From: Coraliomargarita sp. CAG:312 | Lineage (GTDB): Bacteria; Verrucomicrobiota; Verrucomicrobiia; Opitutales; Intestinicryptomonadaceae | DNA: 10,328 nt | Reading direction: 5' to 3' | Assembly: GCA_000438015.1 (NCBI GenBank) | Contig: FR901599.1 | Coordinates: forward strand, 4,803 to 15,130 | Part shown: piece after piece, positions 1 to 7,055 of the stretch | Layout of the letters: the number at the start of each line of letters is the position of its first letter | How positions within the stretch are numbered: the first letter of the stretch is position 1 | Made by a program: the position numbers and the translations under genes | Notes under the pieces: model-generated | Told to the model about the DNA's origin: nothing | Seen by the model: only the letters and a program-made list of their open reading frames with translations | Databases searched by the model: none

Positions 1-1
1 T

Positions 2-1330
2 ATACTGTCGTTATCGGCAGCATCCTGCACAAGTTTTAGCCCAAATTCGGCACATGCAAACGCCGGATTCGACAATCTACTGGAAAGCGTCGTAAAAATC
101 GACGTATGGGAGCGCTCTCAGGAAAACGGAGGCAACCACATTGTGCGTTCCGTGGGATCCGGAGTGATAATGAAGAATGACGGAACAATACTTACCAACG
201 CCCATGTGGTAAATTCATATGCTTTTAAGATAATCGTCACGCTCCCGAATCTGGAACGCGTGCGGGCCCACTTTATAGGATGGGACCATTGGACCGACTT
301 GGCTCTTATAAAGCTGGATGAAGAAGATCTTAAAGCGCGCTCCCTAAAGTTTAAAACCGCCCAATTCGGTGATTCCGACAAACTAAAGGCTGGAAACGTA
401 GTGTACGCAGTGGGAACTCCGCACGGATTTGCGCGCACAGTGACGCGCGGAATCGTATCAAACACAAGCAGATTCTTCGAGGGCACAATCTTGGACAGCG
501 GGTATGAAACCGGTAATTTCAATACGTGGATTCAAACCGATGCCGCAATAAATCCGGGCAATAGCGGAGGCCCGCTAGTGACGCCGGACGGGAAAGTCGT
601 TGGAATAAATACGCGGGCGTACACAAATTCAAATAATCTAGGATTTTCAGTTCCGTCAAATGTGGCAAAGAAAATCATGGAAGGGCTGTCAAAAGACAAA
701 ACAATTGTAAGAAGTTATATTGGCATCTCGCCTGCCCCGCTCCAAGACATGGAAAAATTCTTCGATGTCGACATGAATAAAGGAATGTTGGTTCGAAACG
801 TCGACAAGGGATCTCCGGCTGCAAACGCCGGAATTTTACCAGGAGACATTGTGTTAAGCATAAACGGAACAGATGTAGACGGAAGATTTCCAGAACAGCT
901 GCCTGCAATAATGAATATGCTGTCAGAAATAGAAATCGGCAAGCAAATAGAGCTTTTAATATCGCGTAACTCTAAGGTTTTTACAAAAAAATTGACATGC
1001 GAAAAGCTTGAAAGCAGAGTTGGGCTGGAATACACGCTGGATAAATGGGGAGTGGGAATGCGGGAAATAACAAAGGTCTTTGCGAGAGAGGCAAAGATAG
1101 ACGCAGATTCAAACCTAATGGTCATAGGCGTCCGCGACGGATACCCCTTCGGAATGGCGAAGATTGAGCGCGGAGACATAATAACGGCGATAAACCGTAA
1201 AAAAATATCCAATACCCAAGAGCTGAAATCCGCATATGAGGAATATTTGAAGAATCCTAAAAAGACGCTTGTAGAGGTAAACCGAGACGGCGTAATATCT
1301 TTTCACATGCTGCCGGAATTAAAAAACTAA
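2..1330 (+). CDS. HtrA/DegP-like periplasmic serine protease with two PDZ domains (5' end outside window)
   Basis: The reading frame is open to the left edge, so the true start lies outside; a GTG at 143 is internal. 442 residues are visible. The first 19 look like the end of a signal peptide (hydrophobic ILSLSAAS, then SAHA before NAG, an AxA-type cleavage site). A Cys at visible residue 9 after LSAAS could instead be a weak lipobox. The trypsin-like domain carries the full triad: His68 in TNAHVV (203-205), Asp99 in TDLALIKL (296-298), Ser188 in NPGNSGGPL (563-565). A first PDZ domain starts near residue 238 (SYIGIS, then GSPAANAGILPGDIVLSING). A second, more divergent one covers about 340-440 (MAKIERGDIITAINRKKIS). 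Family knowledge: HtrA proteins degrade or chaperone misfolded envelope proteins, with PDZ domains sensing substrate. With an intact triad it should be active. The next gene follows after 61 bases on the same strand and probably shares its transcript. Confidence 0.93.
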   Translation: MLSLSAASCTSFSPNSAHANAGFDNLLESVVKIDVWERSQENGGNHIVRSVGSGVIMKNDGTILTNAHVVNSYAFKIIVTLPNLERVRAHFIGWDHWTDLALIKLDEEDLKARSLKFKTAQFGDSDKLKAGNVVYAVGTPHGFARTVTRGIVSNTSRFFEGTILDSGYETGNFNTWIQTDAAINPGNSGGPLVTPDGKVVGINTRAYTNSNNLGFSVPSNVAKKIMEGLSKDKTIVRSYIGISPAPLQDMEKFFDVDMNKGMLVRNVDKGSPAANAGILPGDIVLSINGTDVDGRFPEQLPAIMNMLSEIEIGKQIELLISRNSKVFTKKLTCEKLESRVGLEYTLDKWGVGMREITKVFAREAKIDADSNLMVIGVRDGYPFGMAKIERGDIITAINRKKISNTQELKSAYEEYLKNPKKTLVEVNRDGVISFHMLPELKN

Positions 1331-1391
1331 CCGGCTAAAATATCCGGCGAATTAGTTTGAATTTTTCAGATATTTTGGTTTCTATGTCTGC

Positions 1392-2582
1392 ATGAGCAGA
1401 ACATTACCACATTCATTATTTTTCCGCGCGCTTGCGGTTGCCACCGCAACGGCGGCATTGTCCCCATTGGCCCACTCCAGAATAGGAGAGGCTAAAAATG
1501 CAATAGAATCTCGCCTAAACTCAAAAGTAAACGGAGCCTATCAATACTCGGCCATAGAGGACAAAATGCGCGAAGTAATGGAGCTGCCTTATAAAAAAAT
1601 GTTTGTAATCTTTCCGTCAGATGTTCAAACATCGTTTTATTTTAAGCGCGCCGAAGCCACGCAAAGCGTAAACGCCGACACAATCCAGCAGCACGACCTC
1701 TTCGGATGGGAATTAAATTTAATTACCCAAGACAATAAATCCGTGCTAGAGTTTTATAGGCGGCATGGAGATCCCATGACAGTTGAAGAACTCAAAGGAT
1801 TGATGAATTCAATAGCTTCAATGCGCGACGGCGCATATTGGAAGAAAAACGAGTACGTGCCTGTATCGCAGCAATGGGAGATAGGCGTTAAGAACGGGAA
1901 AATCGTACAAATGCTCAGGGATAAAGACGGGAAACTAACTCCAGCAGGAGAATTGAAAGACCTTGATGAAATTCTTCCGATGAGCAATACGCGTTTCATA
2001 TATATAGACGTCCCCCCCGCGGTTCAGTCGCTAGTAAACTATAACCAGTCAATTCCTTTCAAATATATGGAACAGGAACAACGGGCGGCTTATGAAAAGT
2101 ACCGCAACTACGTTGAGAAGCAGTCTGCGTATAGCGCAGCTAAAACAGCAGCCCCATCAAAGAGGAACTCAGCAAAAAAAGGCGACCAAAAAATTACTGT
2201 AAAACGCGTAAATCCTGCCGACGCTTATACGTTTAGGGGCATTGAAAGCACTTTTTGCGATATAGAATCAAGCCTAAAAGACGGCAACAAATTGTCCATA
2301 ATAAAGTATTCCCTCCCGGATGTTCTATTTGGGGGGAAACCGATTGCAAAAATAGAAAAAGAAGTGCGTTTGACTGAAAATATTCCGCAGCAGCCCGACA
2401 CGGCTTTTGGATACGATTACGAACTCTCTGATGGATCGGTAAGAGCAAAACTCTTCCGCAATGCCGTGCTATTTTTTGACGCCGGATTCGACAGGCAAAT
2501 GCGCAACTACATGGAATCCCTCTACAAAGAGCAGCAAGCCGAACGCGAAAAAGAAGCCAAGACAAGCTTAAATCTATTTTAA
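1392..2582 (+). CDS. secreted protein of unknown family
   Basis: I do not recognise this 396-residue protein. Residues 1-29 form a clear Sec signal peptide: a short basic start, a hydrophobic Ala/Leu/Val stretch (FRALAVATATAALSPLAHS) and a probable cut after AHS, so the mature protein should be periplasmic or exported. The mature part has two blocks: residues 30-225, mixed alpha/beta in look with a VIFPSDVQTSFYF strand and a VEELKGLMNS helix, and residues 280-375. A charged Lys/Ala/Ser-rich linker (about 226-270) joins them. The C-terminus is a charged helix (YKEQQAEREKEAK). No catalytic motif, membrane segment or lipobox is visible. The ATG at 1392 has no Shine-Dalgarno sequence. It lies 61 bases after the HtrA-like gene with no terminator between, and a strong terminator follows, so the two probably form one transcript. 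A role as substrate, adaptor or partner of the protease is only inference. Confidence 0.85.
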   Translation: MSRTLPHSLFFRALAVATATAALSPLAHSRIGEAKNAIESRLNSKVNGAYQYSAIEDKMREVMELPYKKMFVIFPSDVQTSFYFKRAEATQSVNADTIQQHDLFGWELNLITQDNKSVLEFYRRHGDPMTVEELKGLMNSIASMRDGAYWKKNEYVPVSQQWEIGVKNGKIVQMLRDKDGKLTPAGELKDLDEILPMSNTRFIYIDVPPAVQSLVNYNQSIPFKYMEQEQRAAYEKYRNYVEKQSAYSAAKTAAPSKRNSAKKGDQKITVKRVNPADAYTFRGIESTFCDIESSLKDGNKLSIIKYSLPDVLFGGKPIAKIEKEVRLTENIPQQPDTAFGYDYELSDGSVRAKLFRNAVLFFDAGFDRQMRNYMESLYKEQQAEREKEAKTSLNLF

Positions 2583-2615
2583 GGCATCGCCAAACGGGCA
2601 ATCCTATGCAATTAT

Positions 2616-2652
2616 AAAATCTTCCGCGCAAAACGGCGGAAGATTTTTATTT
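2616..2652 (+). terminator. intrinsic terminator after the secreted-protein gene
   Basis: A perfect 12-base-pair stem has arms AAAATCTTCCGC (2616-2627) and GCGGAAGATTTT (2636-2647) around an 8-base loop (GCAAAACG). The T-rich run TTTTTATTT ends at 2652. It lies 34 bases after the stop at 2582 and ends the protease/secreted-protein transcript before the transporter gene. Confidence 0.85.
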
Positions 2653-2682
2653 GAATCGGCGGCAATAAACGCCGCGTATTAC

Positions 2683-2711
2683 TTGACTGACCCAAGTTAT
2701 AATAATAACTT
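2683..2711 (+). promoter_or_regulatory. putative promoter/operator of the BASS transporter gene
   Basis: A TTGACT hexamer at 2683-2688 and a perfect TATAAT at 2698-2703 lie just upstream of the transporter ATG. They are only 9 bases apart and cannot be a normal sigma70 pair; a 17-base spacer from TTGACT would place the -10 at TAACTT (2706-2711). The same stretch holds a perfect inverted repeat, AAGTTAT (2694-2700), AATA, ATAACTT (2705-2711), which covers the TATAAT and could be an operator. If TATAAT is the -10, the transcript would start near 2710, giving a very short leader of about 15 bases with no Shine-Dalgarno sequence. The location after a strong terminator supports a promoter here; the exact assignment is uncertain. 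Confidence 0.4.
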
Positions 2712-2725
2712 CTCTGGCTTATTTT

Positions 2726-3736
2726 ATGAAAACATTGCAAAAAATAAGCTCTTTTCTATCCGGACAAACAGCTCTATTCGTTATTGCTGCAGCGGGACTG
2801 GCGTTCTTCCATCCCACGCTTTTCCTATGGGTTAAAGGCGACGTCCAAACGGCTATTTTAGGGTTTATTATGCTTACTATGGGAATGACGCTTTCGGCAA
2901 AAGACTTTGAGATTCTGGCGAAACATCCCGTCGATATTTTTATTGGAGCATGCGCCCAATATACTCTAATGCCGCTATTGGCCTTTGGGCTCGTGCATTT
3001 TTTCAATCTTCCCAAAGGCATTGCAGTTGGCCTGCTCCTTGTTGGAACGTGTCCGGGGGGAGTTTCCAGCAATATCATGAGCTATCTGGCAAAAGGAGAT
3101 GTCGCGCTGAGCGTCGGAATGACAACGGCAAGCACTCTTTTGGCGCCGCTTATGACGCCAATGCTGATGCTTTGGCTAAGCGGGGAAATTGTTGAAATCG
3201 ACGCGGCGGGAATGTTTAAAAGCATTCTTATTGTGACAATCCTGCCGGTTTTAGGAGGCGCGTTAATGAATTTATTTTTCGGGAAAAATCCGTCGTACCT
3301 TGAAGCTATGAAAGCAATGCCCGCTTTCAGCGTTGCCGGACTTGCCCTCATAGTAGCCGGTGTGACCGCATACCACGGACAACATTTTCTCACGTCAGGG
3401 GTCGCGATAGTATTAGCCATAGCATTGCACAACGCTTTGGGATATTTGACAGGATATATGGTGGGAATTGCAACGCGCATGGATAAAGCCCAAAGGCGAA
3501 CAATATCAATAGAAGTCGGATGCCAAAATGCCGGGCTAGGCACAAATTTAGCCTCAACCCATTTCCAAGCCCTTCCCGAAGCCGCTCTTGCTACTGCAGT
3601 GGCCTGCGTTTACCACAGCATAAGCGGAACAATATTGGCAAATATATTTTCCATGTGCGACTCAATTAAGTTAAGAAAACAATCGCGCGCAGAAATCGCT
3701 TCGGAAAATGCGGAAGATCCAGAACTTGAAAATTGA
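2726..3736 (+). CDS. bile acid:sodium symporter family (BASS) transporter
   Basis: This 336-residue integral membrane protein has the length and hallmarks of the BASS family, sodium-coupled importers of organic anions in the inner membrane. About nine or ten hydrophobic segments run from residue 14 to 310. Two signature motifs are intact: GTCPGGVSSNIMSYLAKGD (about 107-125) and EVGCQNAGLGTNLA (263-276). In solved family members these regions are the unwound crossing helices and sodium sites. The C-terminal 25 residues are charged and probably cytoplasmic. Family substrates include bile acids, pantothenate precursors and other organic acids; the sequence does not decide which, so no symbol is given. 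No Shine-Dalgarno sequence precedes the ATG, but an AT-rich promoter-like palindrome ends 14 bases before it. It is flanked by a terminator upstream and convergent genes downstream, so it is probably a single-gene transcript. Confidence 0.93.
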   Translation: MKTLQKISSFLSGQTALFVIAAAGLAFFHPTLFLWVKGDVQTAILGFIMLTMGMTLSAKDFEILAKHPVDIFIGACAQYTLMPLLAFGLVHFFNLPKGIAVGLLLVGTCPGGVSSNIMSYLAKGDVALSVGMTTASTLLAPLMTPMLMLWLSGEIVEIDAAGMFKSILIVTILPVLGGALMNLFFGKNPSYLEAMKAMPAFSVAGLALIVAGVTAYHGQHFLTSGVAIVLAIALHNALGYLTGYMVGIATRMDKAQRRTISIEVGCQNAGLGTNLASTHFQALPEAALATAVACVYHSISGTILANIFSMCDSIKLRKQSRAEIASENAEDPELEN

Positions 3737-3750
3737 GCCTCCATACTAGG

Positions 3751-4653
3751 CTATTTGGATGACAGTCTTCTATCAAAGTCGGATTTTGATATTCCTGTAA
3801 TCTTCTCAAAGATGGCATAATCAAAATTTGGCAACTCTATTGCCTTTCTGATTTCTTCAACGGGTTCCGTCTCAAATCTCTCTTTATAGTCGGGAAAATT
3901 TAGCCATTTAGGCAAAACTATCCTGCTTTGCGGCAAATCGGTTGGCTTATTGAACATATACGCGCATTGTTTAAGGGTATTAAAATAGCCCACGTTATAA
4001 TCTCCTACATTCCAGGACCCAACATTTCTGTTTCCCTTGTTAAAACTGCCGCTATTGGCATTGCCTATATTGCGGGTGCCGCTATTAAAACTCCCTATGT
4101 TTCCGTTGCCGGTGTTTGAATGTCCGCGGTTATCGCACCCCACGTTTCCGCTGCCCCTGTTGCGGTCGCCAACATTGTCAATGCCTTCGTTTGAATCTCC
4201 AGTATTAAAATCCCCGGCGTTTAAATTTCCTGTATTTCGGCTGCCAGTATTGAAGTCTCCGGTATTGCAATTGCCTGTATTGCCAGTTCCCGTATTTAAA
4301 TGTCCAGTATTGGAAGCACTCCCTGAAGAATCCGCAACACTTTTAGAGAGAATATCCGTGACGTCGCGCAACAGGCGCATACGCGAACAGCATATCTGCT
4401 TTTCAACTCCGCATGCGTCTGCACCGACAATCCCTTCGCATTCGACCTCAAATATTCTGTCTCCGGGCTTATACCACATATTCCAGTGCCTGCTTGCATA
4501 ATATCCGTCTTTGGAAATGCGAGCTCCTTTAATTTCCGGCAGCCACTTTCCAAAAGACGAACTTGTCGGAAGATATGCCGAATAGTCGAATGAAGTTGAC
4601 GGCGACTTAAAATCGCCGCTTAAAACTTTATAATATTTATTTGAATTTTCCAT
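3751..4653 (-). CDS. NxGxx pentapeptide-repeat protein coupled to gspK
   Basis: This 300-residue protein has three parts. Residues 1-110 form an N-terminal domain (YKVLSGDF..., GYYASRHWNMWYKPGDRIFEVE, RMRLLRDV). Residues 115-224 are 22 uninterrupted pentapeptides of the form N-x-G-x-x, like Pfam Pentapeptide_2. Residues 225-300 form a C-terminal domain with MFNKPTDLP and ELPNFDYAIFEKITGIS. From memory, the same head, NTG repeats and tail (a MFNKP-type stretch, then NFD..IF.EITGI) occur together in proteins from phages and mobile DNA of gut bacteria; function unknown. The repeats should fold as a stacked beta-helix. No signal peptide or membrane segment is visible, so it may be cytoplasmic; three Cys cluster near residues 81-89. 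The ATG overlaps the gspK stop as TAATG without a Shine-Dalgarno sequence, suggesting coupled translation. Its stop is 14 bases from the convergent transporter gene. Confidence 0.88.
   Translation of the reverse strand: MENSNKYYKVLSGDFKSPSTSFDYSAYLPTSSSFGKWLPEIKGARISKDGYYASRHWNMWYKPGDRIFEVECEGIVGADACGVEKQICCSRMRLLRDVTDILSKSVADSSGSASNTGHLNTGTGNTGNCNTGDFNTGSRNTGNLNAGDFNTGDSNEGIDNVGDRNRGSGNVGCDNRGHSNTGNGNIGSFNSGTRNIGNANSGSFNKGNRNVGSWNVGDYNVGYFNTLKQCAYMFNKPTDLPQSRIVLPKWLNFPDYKERFETEPVEEIRKAIELPNFDYAIFEKITGISKSDFDRRLSSK
3982..4311 (-). repeat. in-frame 15-base tandem repeat encoding 22 NxGxx units
   Basis: Twenty-two consecutive 15-base units encode pentapeptides with Asn at position 1 and Gly at position 3 without exception (Asn115 to Asn220). 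The first eight units are nearly all NTG; later units vary at position 2 (E, V, R, I, S, K). On the plus strand the array appears as recurring GTATT/GTTT-rich 15-base blocks. It is a protein-coding repeat with no spacer structure. Confidence 0.93.
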
Positions 4654-5834
4654 TAGCGGGAACCGCGCTCGACAATTTTTATTATTTTTCTATTTCCCCC
4701 CTTGTTTGATGCGCTTTTGGAGCTTTTAGCCAAAGACGCCGTGGTTTTTGAGGAATTTGAGGACGCATTTGAAGTCTTTTCAGACTTTGCTGCGGAATTT
4801 TCGCGTTTGCCATCGTTTGATGTGTTTGCGCTGTTGCCTGATGGCGGCTTGGCAACAGACGATCCGGATTGCGAATTTGAGGAGTTTTTGTCTTTTGACT
4901 GCGAGGAAGAATCCTCGGAATCTTCAGCGTAATATCCGCACAAGTAATATTCTCCGCTGCCGCGCTTTATTGTGACTTCAATTTTCAAGAGAGCCGGCTG
5001 GCACCCAACATGTTTTGACGGAACTTCGCTGGCGCCTCTATTAAGAGCTTCAGTTGAATTTTTTATCCATACAATGCCATCCTCTATGCTTCCAATTTTT
5101 CCTCTTATGGCGTCGTACAAGGCAGGGTCATAAGTTTTGCCGTCTATTACGAGCAGCATATTTAAAACCTGCGGAGAGGCAGAATTTAAATTTACTTTGT
5201 CGAAATCTTCAGCCGAAACTATCTCTGAAAAAGCCTTGTAATATTCGTTTGGAAATCCGTTTTCGTCAAAGAAGTAATCCCGCACGTTTTTAATATATTT
5301 TAGCTCGCTTAAGTTTCTTATTGCCCTGTTTGGCGGAAACGCCTCATCGTCGTCATAATCATCCCTCTCGGCTCCGTTTAGCCTCGCGCTGTCGTCGGAA
5401 TCGCTCCAGTCCAATATGCATTCCGCGAGAGTCTGGGCTATGGATGTTGAAAACTGCATTTCCTCAAATATTGATACCAATTCTTCTGAAGTCAGCTTTG
5501 AAAGGGGAATTTTTGAGCTCTCATCTGTAATTTTGACCTGCATTTCGCCACCCCTTGGAAGTTCTACCCTGCCGTCGGCAAGCGGATATTCCCACCCTTG
5601 GGAGGCGGCGTATATTCCGCCGTCTATTTCGTAATATTCCTCCAAAACAGCAACGGCAGCGTTGAGGGCGCTATATGCATCCATCCGCAAGCTTCTTTCA
5701 TACGCCGACGACGCGCGCGGTTTGAGTTCCGCTACGGAATACTCGATTAAATAAACTGAAAGAATCGACGCTATGAAAACGATTCCAAGCACAAACGCCA
5801 ACGCGCTCGCCCGCCTATGTCCGCAAATCTTCAT
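4653..5834 (-). CDS. gspK: T2SS minor pseudopilin GspK with a long Ser-rich tail
   Basis: This 393-residue protein is the tip pseudopilin that, in known T2SSs, caps the pseudopilus together with GspI and GspJ. A short basic leader (HRRAS, residues 6-10) precedes a hydrophobic N-terminal helix (about 11-33) that lacks the usual Glu5, as is normal for GspK. Family features follow: an ILDWSDSDDSARLNGAE stretch (140-156, matching the GspK DW-D-D motif), an acidic DDYDDDE run, and VNLNSAS (214-220). The folded part ends near 303 at YYLCGYYAE. Residues 304-381 are an unusual low-complexity tail rich in Ser, Asn and Lys, closed by a basic end (NRKIIKIVERGSR). The ATG overlaps the gspJ stop by 4 bases (ATGA), indicating coupled translation. 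The stop overlaps the start of the pentapeptide-repeat gene. The large size fits GspK and separates it from the other pseudopilins. Confidence 0.88.
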   Translation of the reverse strand: MKICGHRRASALAFVLGIVFIASILSVYLIEYSVAELKPRASSAYERSLRMDAYSALNAAVAVLEEYYEIDGGIYAASQGWEYPLADGRVELPRGGEMQVKITDESSKIPLSKLTSEELVSIFEEMQFSTSIAQTLAECILDWSDSDDSARLNGAERDDYDDDEAFPPNRAIRNLSELKYIKNVRDYFFDENGFPNEYYKAFSEIVSAEDFDKVNLNSASPQVLNMLLVIDGKTYDPALYDAIRGKIGSIEDGIVWIKNSTEALNRGASEVPSKHVGCQPALLKIEVTIKRGSGEYYLCGYYAEDSEDSSSQSKDKNSSNSQSGSSVAKPPSGNSANTSNDGKRENSAAKSEKTSNASSNSSKTTASLAKSSKSASNKGGNRKIIKIVERGSR

Positions 5835-6556
5835 TTTGTAAGTTGAAAATCCACCATGCTTTCCAGGCAGATAAGCCTTTCTATTATTTCTTCCCCATTT
5901 TGGAATACAAGTTTTATATAAGTAGGCATGAGGCTAGAAGAAGCGGCGCTAGTGCGGATTTCGTTCTCCTCCTCCCATCCTGAAGTATCATCGTAATAGA
6001 AGTACGACATTGAAACTACCCAAGGCGAAATTTGGGTGCGGTAAATCGCCGGATCAGAATTTCTGTCCTCCGAAACCACAAAGCGCCAGACAATCCATAA
6101 TCCGTCATCGTCAAGCTCCAGGAAGCAAATTTTGTCCGGAGAGAATTTAAACGGCGAAACATATATGGGATGTTCGTAATTAGCGCTAAAACAAAGGTAG
6201 TAATCGCCGAGAGAAGTCTCAGGATCGTGCGCCAAATAGATTGTTTTGGCGGAATTATTTGCGAGAGTTTCGCCTATTTCAGAAGTCTGAACGGCAGAGG
6301 AGTTCATAAAGCTAGACCGCAGAAATTTTTCGACACCGTCGGCGTGAGAGCGCAAGCTCCAGCCACGCTCAAAATATTCGACGACATTCACCATATCGAA
6401 CATCATCGCGCAGCATCCAAAAAGTATTACCGCCGATATTGCAGTTGCCAGCACAACCTCCACAAGCGTGAACGCTCCGGAAGATGAACTTGCATTAGCT
6501 GCGCGGCGCAGCTTATTTTTTGGGAAGACTAAGCTCCCACGAGCCGTATTCATCAT
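5831..6556 (-). CDS. gspJ: T2SS minor pseudopilin GspJ
   Basis: This 241-residue protein has a class III (prepilin) signal: a basic leader (NKLRRAANASSSSGA) cut before Phe29, then FTLVEVVLATAISAVILFG with Glu at mature position 5. The soluble part contains VEYFERGWSLRSHADGVEKFL, resembling the alpha-helical start of GspJ, and late beta strands (YIKLVFQNGEEIIERLI). Length and position between gspI and gspK fit GspJ, which forms the pseudopilus tip complex with GspI and GspK. The ATG at 6556 is chosen because AGGGAGG lies exactly 6 bases upstream (6563-6569). A second ATG follows directly. This start overlaps the end of gspI by 44 bases, which is long for an operon but supported by the ribosome site and by the basic leader being in frame. 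The residue before the cut is Ala, not the usual Gly. Confidence 0.83.
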   Translation of the reverse strand: MMNTARGSLVFPKNKLRRAANASSSSGAFTLVEVVLATAISAVILFGCCAMMFDMVNVVEYFERGWSLRSHADGVEKFLRSSFMNSSAVQTSEIGETLANNSAKTIYLAHDPETSLGDYYLCFSANYEHPIYVSPFKFSPDKICFLELDDDGLWIVWRFVVSEDRNSDPAIYRTQISPWVVSMSYFYYDDTSGWEEENEIRTSAASSSLMPTYIKLVFQNGEEIIERLICLESMVDFQLTK

Positions 6557-7055
6557 CTTCTGCCTCCCTTATTTCTTTTGCTTTGCGCAAGCGTTCATCT
6601 TCCAAAAAATCCGTGCGGTCGTCAAGCAAGGTTTCGCGGTCGTTGGAATTCTCGTACCACTTTGGGCGGATAACTAAAACGGCGTCTTCTATGTCGTCCT
6701 GCGATTCAGATTCTATTCTTATTTTTAATTCAAACAAGTCTATAATCTGGGTTGGGAAACACTCGCCGTAAACCCTGCAAGTCGAGCCGTCCAAAGAATC
6801 AACTTCTATGCCGTCGTCGAGAGCATCGTAATCGTCTACATCCAAAATGGCGGAAACCGCGCGCTCTATTGTAGCGTCGGAAATTCCATCCTTATCCTGC
6901 ATGTCGAGAGGATATAGGCAATTATAACAAATTTGGCCTATCGCAAACGCGGCGAAAGAAAAAAGCGCCAATGCCAATACGCACTCCACCAAAGAAAAGC
7001 CCTTCTTCTGACGATGCGTAGAATTGGCGCGCAAAAAAAGAAAGCTACCTTTCAT
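6513..7055 (-). CDS. gspI: T2SS minor pseudopilin GspI
   Basis: This 180-residue pseudopilin has a basic leader ending RQKKG, cut before Phe20, and then FSLVECVLALALFSFAAFAIG with Glu at mature position 5. It is the only pseudopilin here with the canonical Gly before the cut. SLVEVLVALA-type N-termini are typical of GspI, which nucleates the pseudopilus tip with J and K; the assignment also rests on gene order. The C-terminal half is strongly acidic (ESESQDDIEDA; ETLLDDRTDFLEDE; EAEDDEYG), longer than in proteobacterial GspI. I chose ATG 7055 over ATG 7061 and a TTG at 7097 because AAGGGG (7062-7067) lies 6 bases before it, matching gspG and gspJ; it touches ATG 7061 with no spacing. The start overlaps gspH by 11 bases. 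Confidence 0.8.
   Translation of the reverse strand: MKGSFLFLRANSTHRQKKGFSLVECVLALALFSFAAFAIGQICYNCLYPLDMQDKDGISDATIERAVSAILDVDDYDALDDGIEVDSLDGSTCRVYGECFPTQIIDLFELKIRIESESQDDIEDAVLVIRPKWYENSNDRETLLDDRTDFLEDERLRKAKEIREAEDDEYGSWELSLPKK

Noticed and set aside
143..145. GTG as the start of the HtrA-like protease
   Set aside because: The frame is open upstream to the window edge and encodes a signal-peptide end plus the first strand of the protease domain, so this codon is internal.
1384..1395. Three-codon open frame ATG TCT GCA TGA overlapping the start of the secreted-protein gene
   Set aside because: No ribosome site and too short to distinguish from chance.
2012..2018. C7 tract, with a G6 tract at 2331-2336, in the secreted-protein gene as possible phase-variation sites
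   Set aside because: Both tracts keep the frame and are short; another G6 occurs in the transporter gene (3055-3060), so they look like codon-driven runs.
2657..2675. Second small hairpin (GCGGC and GCCGC) just after the terminator
   Set aside because: Short stem without a T run; may be chance next to the real terminator.
3736..3752. AGCCT/AGGCT inverted repeat between the two convergent genes
   Set aside because: Only a 5-base-pair stem with no T run on either strand; not enough for a terminator call, although transcription must end near here.
3982..4311. Regularly spaced repeats that could suggest a CRISPR array
   Set aside because: The period is 15 bases, contiguous, in frame and protein-coding; there are no repeat-spacer units of the usual size.
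4037..4501. Plus-strand open frame encoding a Leu/Pro-rich repetitive protein opposite the pentapeptide-repeat gene
   Set aside because: It is the antisense reading of the 15-base NxGxx repeats; the minus-strand frame has recognisable domains on both sides and coupling to gspK.
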